From RYN-230 sp963720645 (GTDB lineage: Bacteria; Actinomycetota; Actinomycetes; Streptosporangiales; Streptosporangiaceae), in assembly GCA_963720645.1 (NCBI GenBank), contig CAVRFX010000013.1, positions 434,001 through 498,000 of the forward strand: a DNA stretch of 64,000 nucleotides, read 5' to 3'. Both the position numbers and the translations under genes were made by a program. The notes beneath the pieces are model-generated. The model saw nothing but the letters and a program-made list of their open reading frames with translations, made no database searches and was not told the DNA's origin. Of the stretch, positions 48,849-58,465 are shown piece after piece; the stretch's first letter is position 1; every line of letters starts with the position of its first letter.

Positions 48849-50399
48849 ATGAGCGCGGGAGTCTCCGCCGACCCGGCGCTGGACCGGATGGCCGACGCGA
48901 TCCTCATCCCCCCGTTCCCGGGCGAGAAGCCGCCCCGCTGGGTGCTGGACGCCCTCGAGCGGGGCCTGGCCGGGGTGACGATTTTCGGCCCGAACATCGC
49001 CGGGCCGGAGCAGCTGGCCGCGCTCACCGCCCAGCTCCGCTCGGCGGGCGGGCTGCCCCTGGTGGCCATCGACGAGGAGGGCGGCGACGTCACCCGGATC
49101 GCCCACCTGACCGGCAGCCCCTACCCCGGGAACGCCGCGCTGGGCGCGGTGGACGACGTGAACCTGACCCAGGCGGTGCACCAGGCCCTCGGCCAGGACC
49201 TGGACGCGCTGGGCATCAACGTCGACCTCGCCCCGTCCGTGGACGTGAACACCGCCTCGGACAATCCGGTCATCGGGATCAGGTCGTTCGGCCCGGACCC
49301 GGACCTGGTGGCCCGGCACGCCGCCGCGGCCGTCCGCGGCCTCCAGGCGGCCGGGGTGGCGGCGTGCGCGAAACACTTCCCCGGGCACGGCAGCACCAGC
49401 GCCGACTCCCATCACGGCATCGTGACCGTGCAGGCCAGCCTGGCCCTGCTCCGCCGCCGGGATCTGCCGCCGTTCGCCGCGGCCATCGCGGCCGGGGTGC
49501 GCGGCGTGATGCCAGGCCACCTGCGGGTGCCCGAGCTCACCGGGGACGACCCGGCCACCCTGTCCGCCGCGGCCCTGAACGGCCTGCTGCGGGGCGAACT
49601 GGGGTTCACCGGGGTGATCATCTCAGACGCACTGGAAATGCGCGCCGTGAGCGATCTGTACGGGATCCCGGAGGCCGCGGTGCTCGCGGTGGCCGCCGGG
49701 ACCGACCTGCTCTGCTTCGGGCGCGACGCGGCGGAGGAGAGCTACCTCGCGGTGCGGCGGGCGCTCAGCGACGCGGTGGCCGCCGGCCGGCTGCCCGCAG
49801 CGCGGCTGGCTGAGGCCCGGCAGAACGTGGCCCGGCTGCGGGCCTGGCTGGAGGAGGCAGGCCGCCGGGCCCGGGTGGACCGGGCCGGCCTGGACGGGTC
49901 CGACGTGGGCCAGCTCGCCGGCCACGGCGCCCACATCGGCCTGGTGGCCGCGCGCCGGGCGGTCCGCGCCTCCAGCATCACCACGGGCGCGCTACCCGGT
50001 CCGCTGGCCGGAGCGGGTACTGCGCCCGTGGTGGTCGAACTGGCCGCCCAGGAGAACATCGCGGTCGGCGAGGTTCCCTGGGGGCTGCGTCCCTGGGTGC
50101 CGGAGTCGAGCATCCAGCGCGTCCCGGCCGGCCTGACCGCCGGTGAGGCGGCGGGGGTCACCACGGCGGCGCTGGGCCGGGCCGCGGGCCGGCCGCTGAT
50201 CGTGGTCGTCCGCGACGCCCACCGGGACGCGGCGGTCCGGGACGTGGTCAGCGGGCTGGTCGCGGCGCGCCCGGACACCGTGGTGGTGGAGATGGGGCTG
50301 CCGCTCTGGGTTCCGCCCGGCGGCGTGCACCTCGCCACCTACGGGGCGGCCCGGGCGAACGCGCAGGCCGCGGCCGAGGTCCTGGGACTGGCCCGGTGA
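48849..50399 (+). CDS. nagZ: GH3 beta-N-acetylhexosaminidase (NagZ type)
   Basis: 516 residues. TIM barrel with LVAIDEEGGDVTRI, the KHFPGHGSTSADSHHG motif carrying the Asp-His pair special to NagZ-type enzymes, and the nucleophile region GVIISDALEM. A second alpha/beta domain fills residues about 350-516, as in two-domain actinobacterial members. No signal peptide, so it should act in the cytoplasm on sugars imported by the adjacent ABC system, likely N-acetylglucosamine oligomers or muropeptide sugars. ATG with GGAGGGCGGGC upstream. Confidence 0.92.
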   Translation: MSAGVSADPALDRMADAILIPPFPGEKPPRWVLDALERGLAGVTIFGPNIAGPEQLAALTAQLRSAGGLPLVAIDEEGGDVTRIAHLTGSPYPGNAALGAVDDVNLTQAVHQALGQDLDALGINVDLAPSVDVNTASDNPVIGIRSFGPDPDLVARHAAAAVRGLQAAGVAACAKHFPGHGSTSADSHHGIVTVQASLALLRRRDLPPFAAAIAAGVRGVMPGHLRVPELTGDDPATLSAAALNGLLRGELGFTGVIISDALEMRAVSDLYGIPEAAVLAVAAGTDLLCFGRDAAEESYLAVRRALSDAVAAGRLPAARLAEARQNVARLRAWLEEAGRRARVDRAGLDGSDVGQLAGHGAHIGLVAARRAVRASSITTGALPGPLAGAGTAPVVVELAAQENIAVGEVPWGLRPWVPESSIQRVPAGLTAGEAAGVTTAALGRAAGRPLIVVVRDAHRDAAVRDVVSGLVAARPDTVVVEMGLPLWVPPGGVHLATYGAARANAQAAAEVLGLAR

Positions 50400-50541
50400 G
50401 CGGTCCGCCTGCGCCGCGATCGCCCCGGGCGGCCGCGTCATGCGGCCGGAACCGGCCGGCCGGGCCGATTTCCTACTAATACGGTCCCGCTCCTCGGCCA
50501 GGTGGCCCGGGCAGTGGCCGGCAACCTGCATAATGCTGGAC

Positions 50542-50992
50542 ATGAGGCTCTCTGCCCGCGCTGACTACGCGCTACGCGCCGCGGTGGAACTCGCCGCGGC
50601 CGATGGCGGCCACATCACCGCCGAGCAGCTGGCGCGCGCGCAGCACATCCCGGGAAAGTTCCTGGAGGCGATCCTCACCCAGCTGCGCCGGGCCGGCCTG
50701 GTCCGCAGCCAGCGCGGCCCCGAGGGCGGATTCTGGCTGGCCAAGCCCGCCGCTGAGATCGCGCTGGCCGACATCATCCGCGCCATCGACGGCCAGCTGG
50801 TCGGCGTCCGCGGCGAGCGGCCGGAGAACATCGGCTATATCGGCGTGGCGGAGCCGCTGCAGAGCGTCTGGATCGCGCTGCGCGCGAACGAGCGGGCCAT
50901 CCTGGAGGAGGTCACGCTCGAGCACATCGCGACGGGGCGAGCTGCCGGAGCGGATCGTCGAGCTGACCGACGACCCCCGGGCCTGGGCCTGA
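50542..50992 (+). CDS. Rrf2 family transcriptional regulator, one frameshift
   Basis: Winged-helix regulator MRLSARADYALRAAVELAAA with HIPGKFLEAILTQLRRAGLV and SQRGPEGGFWLAKP. It has no cysteine in the region where IscR/NsrR bind their cluster, so it belongs to the cluster-free group. An extra G in GGGG near 50935-50939 shifts the frame; corrected, it ends GELPERIVELTDDPRAWA at 50992, about 149 residues. Confidence 0.87.
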
Positions 50993-51175
50993 CGCACGCG
51001 GCCGCCGGGACGGGTGCCCGCGGCGGCCCGTACCAGGCCCGAGCCCGCCCTCCGCCGCGCGCCGGTGCTGGTGAGCCGGCCGGGCAGGCCGTTGGGGAAA
51101 GAAAAGCGGGCGCGGTGCCGCCCCCGCAGCCCCCGTCCCGCTCTCCCCCGACGCCTGGGCGGTCCCGTTTCCCGC

Positions 51176-51688
51176 TTACACCGGCACCATGTCGTTGAAG
51201 TCGCCGCGTACGCGCCGGGTGACCTCGTCGAAGGCCGGGTGGTCCTCGTTGATCCCCACCCGGTCCAGGACCGGCTCGGAGTCCATGCCCCGGACATGCC
51301 CGACGGGCACCCGCGAGCTTCTCCGGCCGCAGCTCCGCGGAAAACGCCCGCGACACCGGCAGCGGCAGCCGGGCCCGGCTGGCCGGGGCGGCGACGGCCG
51401 GCTCGCGGCCATGGGCGGCGCCCGGCCCGGGTGAGCACCGAATCGTTCTGCAGCTCGGCGAGCGCGAAGCTGTCCGAGACTCCCCGCAGGACGTGGGACA
51501 GCGGCGCGCTCAGGCGCCGTGCAGATGGCGGCGAGCAGCTCGGAGGATGCTTCTTTCTGGCCCCGCTCGACCTCGGACAGGTATCCCAGCGACACCCGGG
51601 CCGCGGCCGACACCTCGCGCAGGGTTCGACCCTGCCGCAGACGTAGCCGCCGCAGCACGTCACCTAGCAAGTGACGAAGCAGGACCAT
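51176..51688 (-). CDS. clgR: ClgR-like XRE regulator, several frameshifts
   Basis: The N-terminus is a clear Cro/CI helix-turn-helix: MVLLRHLLGDVLRRLRLRQG, then TLREVSAAARVSLGYLSEVE and ASSELLAAIC, as in ClgR, activator of Clp protease genes. Downstream the homologous text hops between frames (LREVSD..ALAELQNDSVL in one frame, then GINEDHPAFDEVTRRVRGD in another). At least two or three indels between 51260 and 51540. The end at 51176 is that of the last readable segment and may not belong to ClgR. Position next to cinA supports clgR. Confidence 0.7.
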   Translation of the reverse strand: MVLLRHLLGDVLRRLRLRQGRTLREVSAAARVSLGYLSEVERGQKEASSELLAAICTAPERAAVPRPAGSLGQLRARRAAERFGAHPGRAPPMAASRPSPPRPAGPGCRCRCRGRFPRSCGRRSSRVPVGHVRGMDSEPVLDRVGINEDHPAFDEVTRRVRGDFNDMVPV

Positions 51689-51798
51689 CGCCGCACTCCC
51701 TTCGCGAAGTGGGTCCTTCGACAACACCACCGTACTCGCCCTCACCGACAGTAGGGAGAGCACCTGTGGCCGTGTTCGCTGCTAACGTAACACTGTAA

Positions 51799-52341
51799 TC
51801 ATCGATTCTCTTCCCGCACGGCTGACGAGAGGACCAGACGCCAGCGCTTCGCCGACGGTTGCCGGCGCGGATGGCGGCCCGGCTGTCCGCCAGGTCCAGC
51901 GCGCGGACCCTGTGTCTGGCACCCCGGCGCTGCGCTGCGATGTACACCGGTACCTGCGGGCTTGCCCTCGGCCGGGTCCGGGCCCGGCGACCCCGGTGGT
52001 GGCCGCGCCGACCGCCGGCGCCGAGCCGGTCCGCGCACCCCCTCGGCCATCGCGCGCCGCCACCTCGGCGGATGCACGGCGCCGCTGGCGATCCAGCAGG
52101 CCGCCGGTCCACGCCCGAGCAGCACGGCCTTGAGCTCGGTCGCGTAGGCCACGACGCCGCCGCGGAAGACCGCCGAGGCGCCCGGGATCGTCGGTGAGCG
52201 CCGCGGCGAGCAGGCCCGCCGGTCAGCGACTCGGCGACCGCGATGCTCGCCTGGCCGCGCGGTCGAGCAGGCGCGATGAGCTCGCGCCGCGGCGTTGCCG
52301 CTGCGGGGCCTGGCGTCGCCGGATGGCCACCGGCGGTTCAC
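51799..52341 (-). CDS. cinA: CinA-family nicotinamide-nucleotide amidohydrolase, several frameshifts
   Basis: C-terminal CinA/PncC-type domain that deamidates NMN. Readable pieces in order: RGQASIAVAESLTGG, PGASAVFRGGVVAYATELKA, TTGVAGPDPAEGKPAGT (split), VYIAAQRRGARHRVRALDLA and a final SAVREENR. Three or four indels split them. Start GTG at 52341 overlaps the proposed pgsA stop (GTGA), matching the other junctions of this operon. Expected length about 180 residues. Confidence 0.72.
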   Translation of the reverse strand: MNRRWPSGDARPRSGNAAARAHRACSTARPGEHRGRRVADRRACSPRRSPTIPGASAVFRGGVVAYATELKAVLLGRGPAACWIASGAVHPPRWRRAMAEGVRGPARRRRSARPPPGSPGPDPAEGKPAGTGVHRSAAPGCQTQGPRAGPGGQPGRHPRRQPSAKRWRLVLSSAVREENR

Positions 52342-52974
52342 CGGGCCTGCGCGGCCAGCGCTGCGCGCGGCGCAGCCGGACGGCCCGGACCACGTAGTCC
52401 GCGCCGGTGACCACGGTGACCACGACCGCCAGCCCCATGACCGCGGCCCGCAGCGAGCCGCTGGCGGCCCGGGCAGCACGTACAGGCCGATGGCGAGCAC
52501 CTGGAGCAGCGTCTTGATCTTGCCGCCCCGGCTGGCCGCGATGACGCCGTGCCGGATCACCCAGAACCGCAGCACGGTCACGCCGAGCTCGCGGGCCAGG
52601 ATCACCGCGGTCACCCACCAGGGCAGCTCGCCCAGGGCGGACAGCGTGACCAGCGCCGCCCCGGTCAGCGCCTTGTCCGCGATGGGGTCAGCGATCTTGC
52701 CGAAGTCGGTGATCAGCCCGCGCCGCCGGGCGATGCTCCCGTCGAGCAGGTCGGTCACGCGAGGCGACGACGAACACCGCGAACGCGCCGATCCGCCAGC
52801 CGTCCCCGCCTGCCAGCAGGAGCAGCACGAAGACCGGGACGAGCACCAGCCGGAGCACGGTGAGCGCGTTCGGCCACGTTCAGCACGCCCGGCTGGGGGA
52901 TGCCGCCCTGCGGCGCGGACGGCCGGCCGCGCCGCCCCGCCCGTCTCCGCGGCGGGCTGGCCCAATGCGGTCAC
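52338..52974 (-). CDS. pgsA: CDP-diacylglycerol-glycerol-3-phosphate 3-phosphatidyltransferase, several frameshifts
   Basis: Membrane enzyme committing CDP-diacylglycerol to phosphatidylglycerol. The CDP-alcohol phosphotransferase motif is seen in VTDLLDGSIARRRGLITDFG followed by KIADPIADK (D..DG.AR...G...D...D pattern). Membrane pieces TVLRLVLVPVFVLLLLAGG, LPWWVTAVILARELGVTVLR and VMGLAVVVTVVTGADYVVRA are in three frames; at least four indels lie at about 52470, 52760, 52875 and 52905. Start GTG 52974 and stop TGA 52340-52338 are inferred from GTGA overlaps with neighbours; about 211 residues. Confidence 0.8.
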
Positions 52975-54452
52975 CCGCGCCCGGCGGCCGCCGTGGCGCA
53001 CGGCCGAGATCGGCCACCAGGTCCACCCCGTCCGACCCTCGGCGACCCGGGCCGCGATCAGGTCGCCGAGGGCCGCCCCGGTCACGCCCCGCACGGTCGT
53101 GGTCCCGTCCACCTCCGGCGCCTGGTGGGCCGCCCGGCCGTAGCGTAGGCCCCGTCGCCGAGATCCTCGCTCCAGGAGCACCTCGACCACCTCGCCCGAC
53201 CCGGTCGGCGGCCCGCTGCGCCATCAGCTCGTCGGCCAGCCCGGCCAGCTCGTCGACCCGCCGGGCGATCTCGGCCGGATCGAGCTGGCCGGCCAGGGTG
53301 GCGGCCTCGGTGCCCTCCTCGTCGGAGTAGCCGAAGACGCCGATCGCGTCCAGCCGCGCCTCGGACAGGAAACGCTGCAGCTCATCGACGTCGGCGGCGG
53401 TCTCGCCGGGGAAGCCGACGATGAAGTTGGACCGGACGCCGGCCTCCGGGACAGGCCTGCCTGACCTGGGCGAGCAGCGCCGCCGAACCGCTCGCGGTCA
53501 CCGAAGCGCCGCATCGCCCGGAGCACCCTGCCGCTGGCGTGCTGGAAGGAGAGGTCGAAGTAGGGGGCCACGCCGGGGGTGGAGGCCATCACCTCGATCA
53601 GCGCCGGGGCGTACTTCCGCGGGCTGGAGGTAGCTGACCCTGACCCGGTCGATGCCCGGCACCGCGGCCAGCGCGGGCAGCAGCTCTCCAGCAGCCGGGG
53701 GTCGCCCAGGTCCTTGCCGTACGACGTGGAGTTCTCGCTGACCAGCACCAGCTCCCGGACGCCGTGGCCGGCCAGCCAGTCCGCCTCGGCGACCAGGTCC
53801 TCCGGGGGGCGGGACAGGAACGCGCCGCGGAACGCCGGGATCGCGCAGAAGCTGCACCGCCGGTCGCAGCCGGAAGCGATCTTGAGCGGGGCGACCGGGC
53901 CGCCGGCCAGCCTGCGCCGCAGCGTCCGCGGGCCGGAGGCCGGCGCGAGCCCGGCGGCAGGTCCGTGCATCCCGTCCGGGCCAGGCCGGAGCCGGGCCGT
54001 GGCCGGGCGGGTGGCTGCCCGCGGCCCGCGGACCGCGCCGCCGGGCGCGATCGGCAGCAGCTTGCGCCGGTCCCGCGGCTCGTGGGCGCGGCGCCGCTCG
54101 CCGGCCAGCACCGCCGTCCAGCCGGGCCCCGATGTCCCCGTAGTCGTCGAAGCTGAGCACCTGCGCCTCGGGCAGGCTCGGCCAGCCAGGACGCGCCGTA
54201 GCGCTCGGCCAGGCAGCCCGCGGCGACCACCTTCGCGCCGCTCTCGGCGGCGTCGAGCAGCTCGCTCGACCGACTCCTGCTTGGCCGCCTCGATGAACCC
54301 GCAGGTGTTCACGAGGACGACGCTCGCCTCATCGCTGCCGGACAGGTCCAGCCCGCGGCCTCCAGCCGGGCGGCGAGCTCCTCGGAGTCCACCTCATTAC
54401 GCGCGCAGCCCAGCGTCACCAGGCTGACCGTGCGCTGCCGGTGGCTGGGCAT
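52971..54452 (-). CDS. rimO: Ribosomal protein S12 methylthiotransferase, many frameshifts
   Basis: Radical SAM enzyme methylthiolating Asp89 (E. coli numbering) of S12. Start ATG 54452: MPSHRQRTVSLVTLGCARNE. Pieces across frames: VVLVNTCGFIEAAKQESVE, VVAAGCLAERYGASWLAE, KIASGCDRRCSFCAIPAFRG (CxxxCxxC), FDLSFQHASGRVLRAMRRFG, SNFIVGFPGETAADVDELQ and a TRAM end (GVTGAALGDLIAARV). At least eight indels, e.g. near 54358, 54267, 54175, 54122, 53686, 53628, 53460, 53195. The stop is uncertain, probably overlapping the pgsA GTG. Confidence 0.85.
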
Positions 54453-54506
54453 TTCGCTGACTCGACGACACACCGGAAGACTACGGTAAGCGCCCTGGTG
54501 CTGCAG

Positions 54507-55260
54507 TTAGCCGGTCGCGCCCGGCTTCCCGGGTCCCAGGCTCAGCGTCACGGGCTGCCCCGTGGCCCCGGGCGAGCCCAGTTTCTTGCCGTTGACGGTG
54601 AGCACGACCCCCCGGGATTACCGATGTCCATGTGCACCGCCCGGGCGAAGGTCCAGGTCTTCGAGTTCCCCCCGACCACGTAGGCCTGGGAGAGGATCGG
54701 CCGTCCGGCCTGGTGAACTCGACCCAGCAGTCCTGGATCGCGGTGAGGCTGATCGTCACGGACTGGGCTCACGGTGGGCGAGGCCGCCGTGGCCGAGGGC
54801 GTGGACGACGCCCTGGCGGGCTGCGTGGGTGCCGCTGCGCCAGCTGCCCCGAGCTGGCCTGGGACCGTGCGGGGTGCGTGTGGTCGAGTCCACCACGCGG
54901 TAGATCCCGTACCCGGCGATCACCGCCAGGACCAGGACCATGGCCAGCGCTCCAGTTGGGCCGCCGCCGCTCCTTGATCTTGATCGGCGTGGCCGGCTCG
55001 AAGACGTCCGCGGCCCGGATCGCCTGCGGCGCCCCGTGCAGGCGCGTCGTACTCGCGGATCAGCTCCTCGTCGTCGGCCCCGACGGCCCGGCGACGCTGC
55101 GGATGTGACCCCGGGCGTAGAAATCTCCGCCGCAGGCGGAGAAGTCATCGTGCTCCATCCCCCGGATGATTGTCTCTCTGATGCAGGTTCTCTGGCTAAC
55201 CTGCGTAATGGTGAGACCCGCCTGGCGGCGTGCGTCTGCCAGGGCGTCACCAATGCTCAC
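54507..55260 (-). CDS. RodZ-like helix-turn-helix membrane protein (DUF4115), several frameshifts
   Basis: Order of readable parts: cytoplasmic HTH (SIGDALADARRQAGLTITQV, IRETIIRGMEHDDFSACGGD, FYARGHIRSVA, DDEELIREYDA), a basic linker (KIKERRRPNWS), a membrane helix (LAMVLVLAVIAGYGIYRVV) and an external DUF4115 domain (SVTISLTAIQDCWVEFT, KTWTFARAVHMDIGNPG). RodZ-type proteins link MreB to the envelope; in actinobacteria this gene habitually sits next to ftsK. GTG at 55260 with GGAGG upstream. At least four indels near 55085, 55035, 54955 and 54880. Confidence 0.78.
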
Positions 55261-55430
55261 GCCACGCCTCCACTGCCATATCGCACTGCGCACCGCCCCG
55301 GGGTGCGGGAGCAGTAACCGGATGCGAGCAGCCCGCCGAATTGCCGGGCCGCTAACAAGTGTAGACATCCCCTTCGGGCACGGCGCAGATGCCGTGGCCT
55401 AGATCACGTGCCTGCCCGCCCCGCAGCGAA

Positions 55431-58267
55431 TCAACCACGCTGTCGCAGGTCATCTGGGCGGACGAGCACGTCCCTGGCCTTCGAACCCTCGCTCGGCCCG
55501 ACGATGCCGCGGCTCTCCAGCAGGTCCATCAGGCGGCCTGCCTTGGCGAACCCGACCCGCAGCTTGCGCTGCAGCATGGACGTGGAGCCGAACTGGGTCC
55601 GGATGACCAGCTCGGCCGCCTGCATCAGCAGCTCCAGATCGTCGCCGATGTCCGCGTCGATCTCCCGCTGCTTGCCCTCGGGCGCGGCCACGTCCTCGCG
55701 GTAGGTGGGCTGCGCCTGCTTGGTGCAGTGGCTGACCACCTCGCGGATTTCCTTCTCGGTGACGAAGGCGTTCTGCAGGCGCAGCGGCTTGCTGGCGCCC
55801 ATCGGCAGGAACAGGCAGTCGCCCTGCCCGACCAGTTTCTCCGCGCCGGGCTGGTCCAGGATGACGCGGCTATCGGTCAGGCTGGAGGTCGCGAAGGCCA
55901 GCCGCGACGGCACGTTCGCCTTGATGAGCCCGGTCACCACGTCCACGCTGGGCCGCTGGGTGGCCAGCACGAGGTGGATCCCGGCGGCCCGGGCCAGCTG
56001 GGTGATGCGCACCACCGAGTCCTCGACGTCACGCGGGGCGACCATCATCAGGTCGGCGAGCTCGTCCACGATGACCAGCAGGTACGGGTAGGGGGACAGG
56101 ACGCGCTCGCTGCCCGCCGGCGGGGACAGCTTGCCTCCCCGCACCGCCTTGTTGAAGTCATCGATGTGGCGGAACCCAAAGGCCGCCAGGTCGTCATACC
56201 GGCGGTCCATTTCCCCGACGACCCACTGCAGCGCCTCGGCCGCCTTCTTCGGGCTCGTGATGATCGGCGTGATAGAGGTGCGGTATTCCCTGATAAATGG
56301 CGAGCTCGACACGCTTGGGATCAACCAGGATCATCCGGACGTCGTCCGTGGTAGCGCGAAGCAAAATCGAGGTAATGAGTCCGTTAATACACGTCGATTT
56401 TCCGGCGCCGGTCGCCCCCGCGATCAGCATGTGCGGCATCTTGCGCCAGGTTCGCCACGACGGTGCCGCCCTCGACGTCCTTGCCCAGGCCGACCACCAT
56501 CGGATGGTGGTCGTTGACCGCCACCGGAGAGCGCAGCACATCGCCCAGGCTGACGATCTCCTTGTCCGCGTTCGGGATCTCGACCCCGATCGCGGACTTG
56601 CCCGGGATCGGCGAAATGATCCGCACGTCGGCGCTCTTCACCGCGTAGGCGATGTTCTTGGTCAGCGCGGTGACCCGCTCGACCTTCACCGCCGGGCCCA
56701 GCTCGATCTCGTACCGGGTCACCGTGGGGCCACGCTTGAAATCAGTGACCCGCGCGTCCACCTCGAACTGCTCCAGCACCTCCGTCAGCGCCCGGACGAC
56801 CACATCGTTGGCCCGGGTCCGCTCCTTGGGCGCGCTGCCCGGCTTGAGCAGCGCCATCGGCGGCAGGATGTAGCTGGACTCGGCCGACCCGGACAAGGTC
56901 AGCTGCTCGCCCCGGGCCAGGCCCGCGAGGTCGTGGGCGCTCGCGTCGGGCCGGGCGGCGCCGTCGTACGCCGCCCGGGCGGCCTCGTGCCCGGCCTCGG
57001 GCCCGGTCTCGTGCCCGGGCCGGGGCGCCCGCTGGCCCGAAGCCCAGCGCGTCGAGCAGGGACTCATCCGGGTCCTCGGCGGCCACCGCCGCGTCCCCGG
57101 GCTGGGGCACCGCGGCTCCGCGCCGCAGCCGCCCGGTGCCCGCCGTCTTCCCGGCCGGGCCGTCCCCGAGGATCGGCGTGTCGTAGGGCCGGTGGTGGTC
57201 GCCGGCCTCGATAGCCTGCGGCTGCTTACGGCCCCTGCCGGTTCCCCCGGCGGCCTCGATCTCCCCGAGGGTCGCGTCCTCCTCGTCCAGGCCTGCCTCA
57301 CCCGCCCGCTGGGTGAAGCCGCGCAGCTCGGCCAGCCGGTCCGGCACCCGGTGCACCGGGGTCCCGGTGATGACCAGCAGCCCGAACCCGCTGACCAGCG
57401 CGAGCAGCGGCGCGGCGATCCACGGCGTCAGCCCGGCCACCAGCGGGGCCGAGACGAAGAAGCCGATGATGCCGCCGCCGGACCGCATGGCGCTCACTCC
57501 GGCCGACGGCTGCGGCGTGCCCGCCGCGATGTGCACCAGGCCGAGGCCGCCCAGCAGCAGGCAGGTCCAGCCGATCACCATCCGCCCGGTCTGCGCGTTG
57601 CGGTCGGGGTGGCGCAGGAACCGCCAGGCGAGCAGGCCGAGCAGCAGGGGCACGGTCCAGGCGGCCGAGCCGAACGCGCCGAGGAACAGGTCGGCCAGCA
57701 TCCGCCCGGCGAAGTTGTGCATGTGGAACCAGGTGGTGGCGGCCACGATGAAGGCCGCCGCCAGGAAGGCCAGGCCCACGCCGTCCCGCTGGTGCAGCGG
57801 GTCCAGGTCCCGCGCGCTGCTGCCGAACCTGCGCGCACCGAACCCGGCCGCGTGCGCGACCACCATCCACAGCCCGGCGACGAGCCGGCCCAGCCAGCCC
57901 GCCAGGATCAGGATCGGGTCCGCGGTCCGCTGCGGCGGCCGCGCGGCGGTCCTGCGGGAGCGTCTCGTGCTCGGCGACCGCTTCCTGCCCTTTCCCGGCC
58001 GGTTCTGCCGGGAACGGTTCTGCCCGGACCGGCTCGGCCTGCTTGCCCGGCGCGGGAGGAACTGCTGCGGCCCTGGCCCTGGCCCTGGCGGGGGCGCGCG
58101 GGCATCGCGTTCCTGCTGGTGCCCGCCCGTGAGCTCGCTGGCCGCCCGGCCCCACCGGACGTGCGCTGGCCGTCCGATGCCCGGGCCTGCCCGGCCGCCG
58201 GGCGCGCCTGCCCACCCGGTGCGTCCCCCCGGGGGCGGGGAGTGCCCTTAGCGACACGAGTAGCCAT
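55431..58267 (-). CDS. ftsK: DNA translocase FtsK, four frameshifts
   Basis: Septal DNA pump for chromosome segregation. Pro/Gln/Arg-rich N-terminus, four membrane segments (FLAAAFIVAATTWFHMHNFA, WTVPLLLGLLAWRFL, VIGWTCLLLGGLGLVHIA, APLLALVSGFGLLVITG), linker, then motor: PMALLKPGS, Walker A GATGAGKS, Walker B YLLVIVDELADLMM, ATQRPSVDVVTGLIKANVPS, and the winged-helix gamma domain (KLRVGFAKAGRLMDLLESRG) that reads KOPS. Frame changes at about 57945, 57030, 56440 and 56278; corrected about 945 residues. Start ATG 58267 (MATRVAKG). No stop codon occurs inside a conserved block apart from these indels. Confidence 0.92.
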
Positions 58268-58465
58268 GATGCCCAAAGTACCCACGATCGGCGTGCTGCA
58301 GGCGCAACCGTGCGGGCGTGTCGCCATGATCTTCTGGCCCGGGTGAACGGCGGTTATCGCTGGTCTGGCGGATCCGCGAATACTCGGCGCAGCCCGTTGG
58401 CAGGGGCGTTCTGGCAGGCCACTCTGGAGGGAATCTCCCTAGCGACGATCATGAACGGAGCGCCC

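Noticed and set aside
53224..54312. rimO as a true pseudogene
   Set aside because: The conserved residues are unbroken between indels and neighbouring essential genes show the same damage, so sequence error is the simpler reading.
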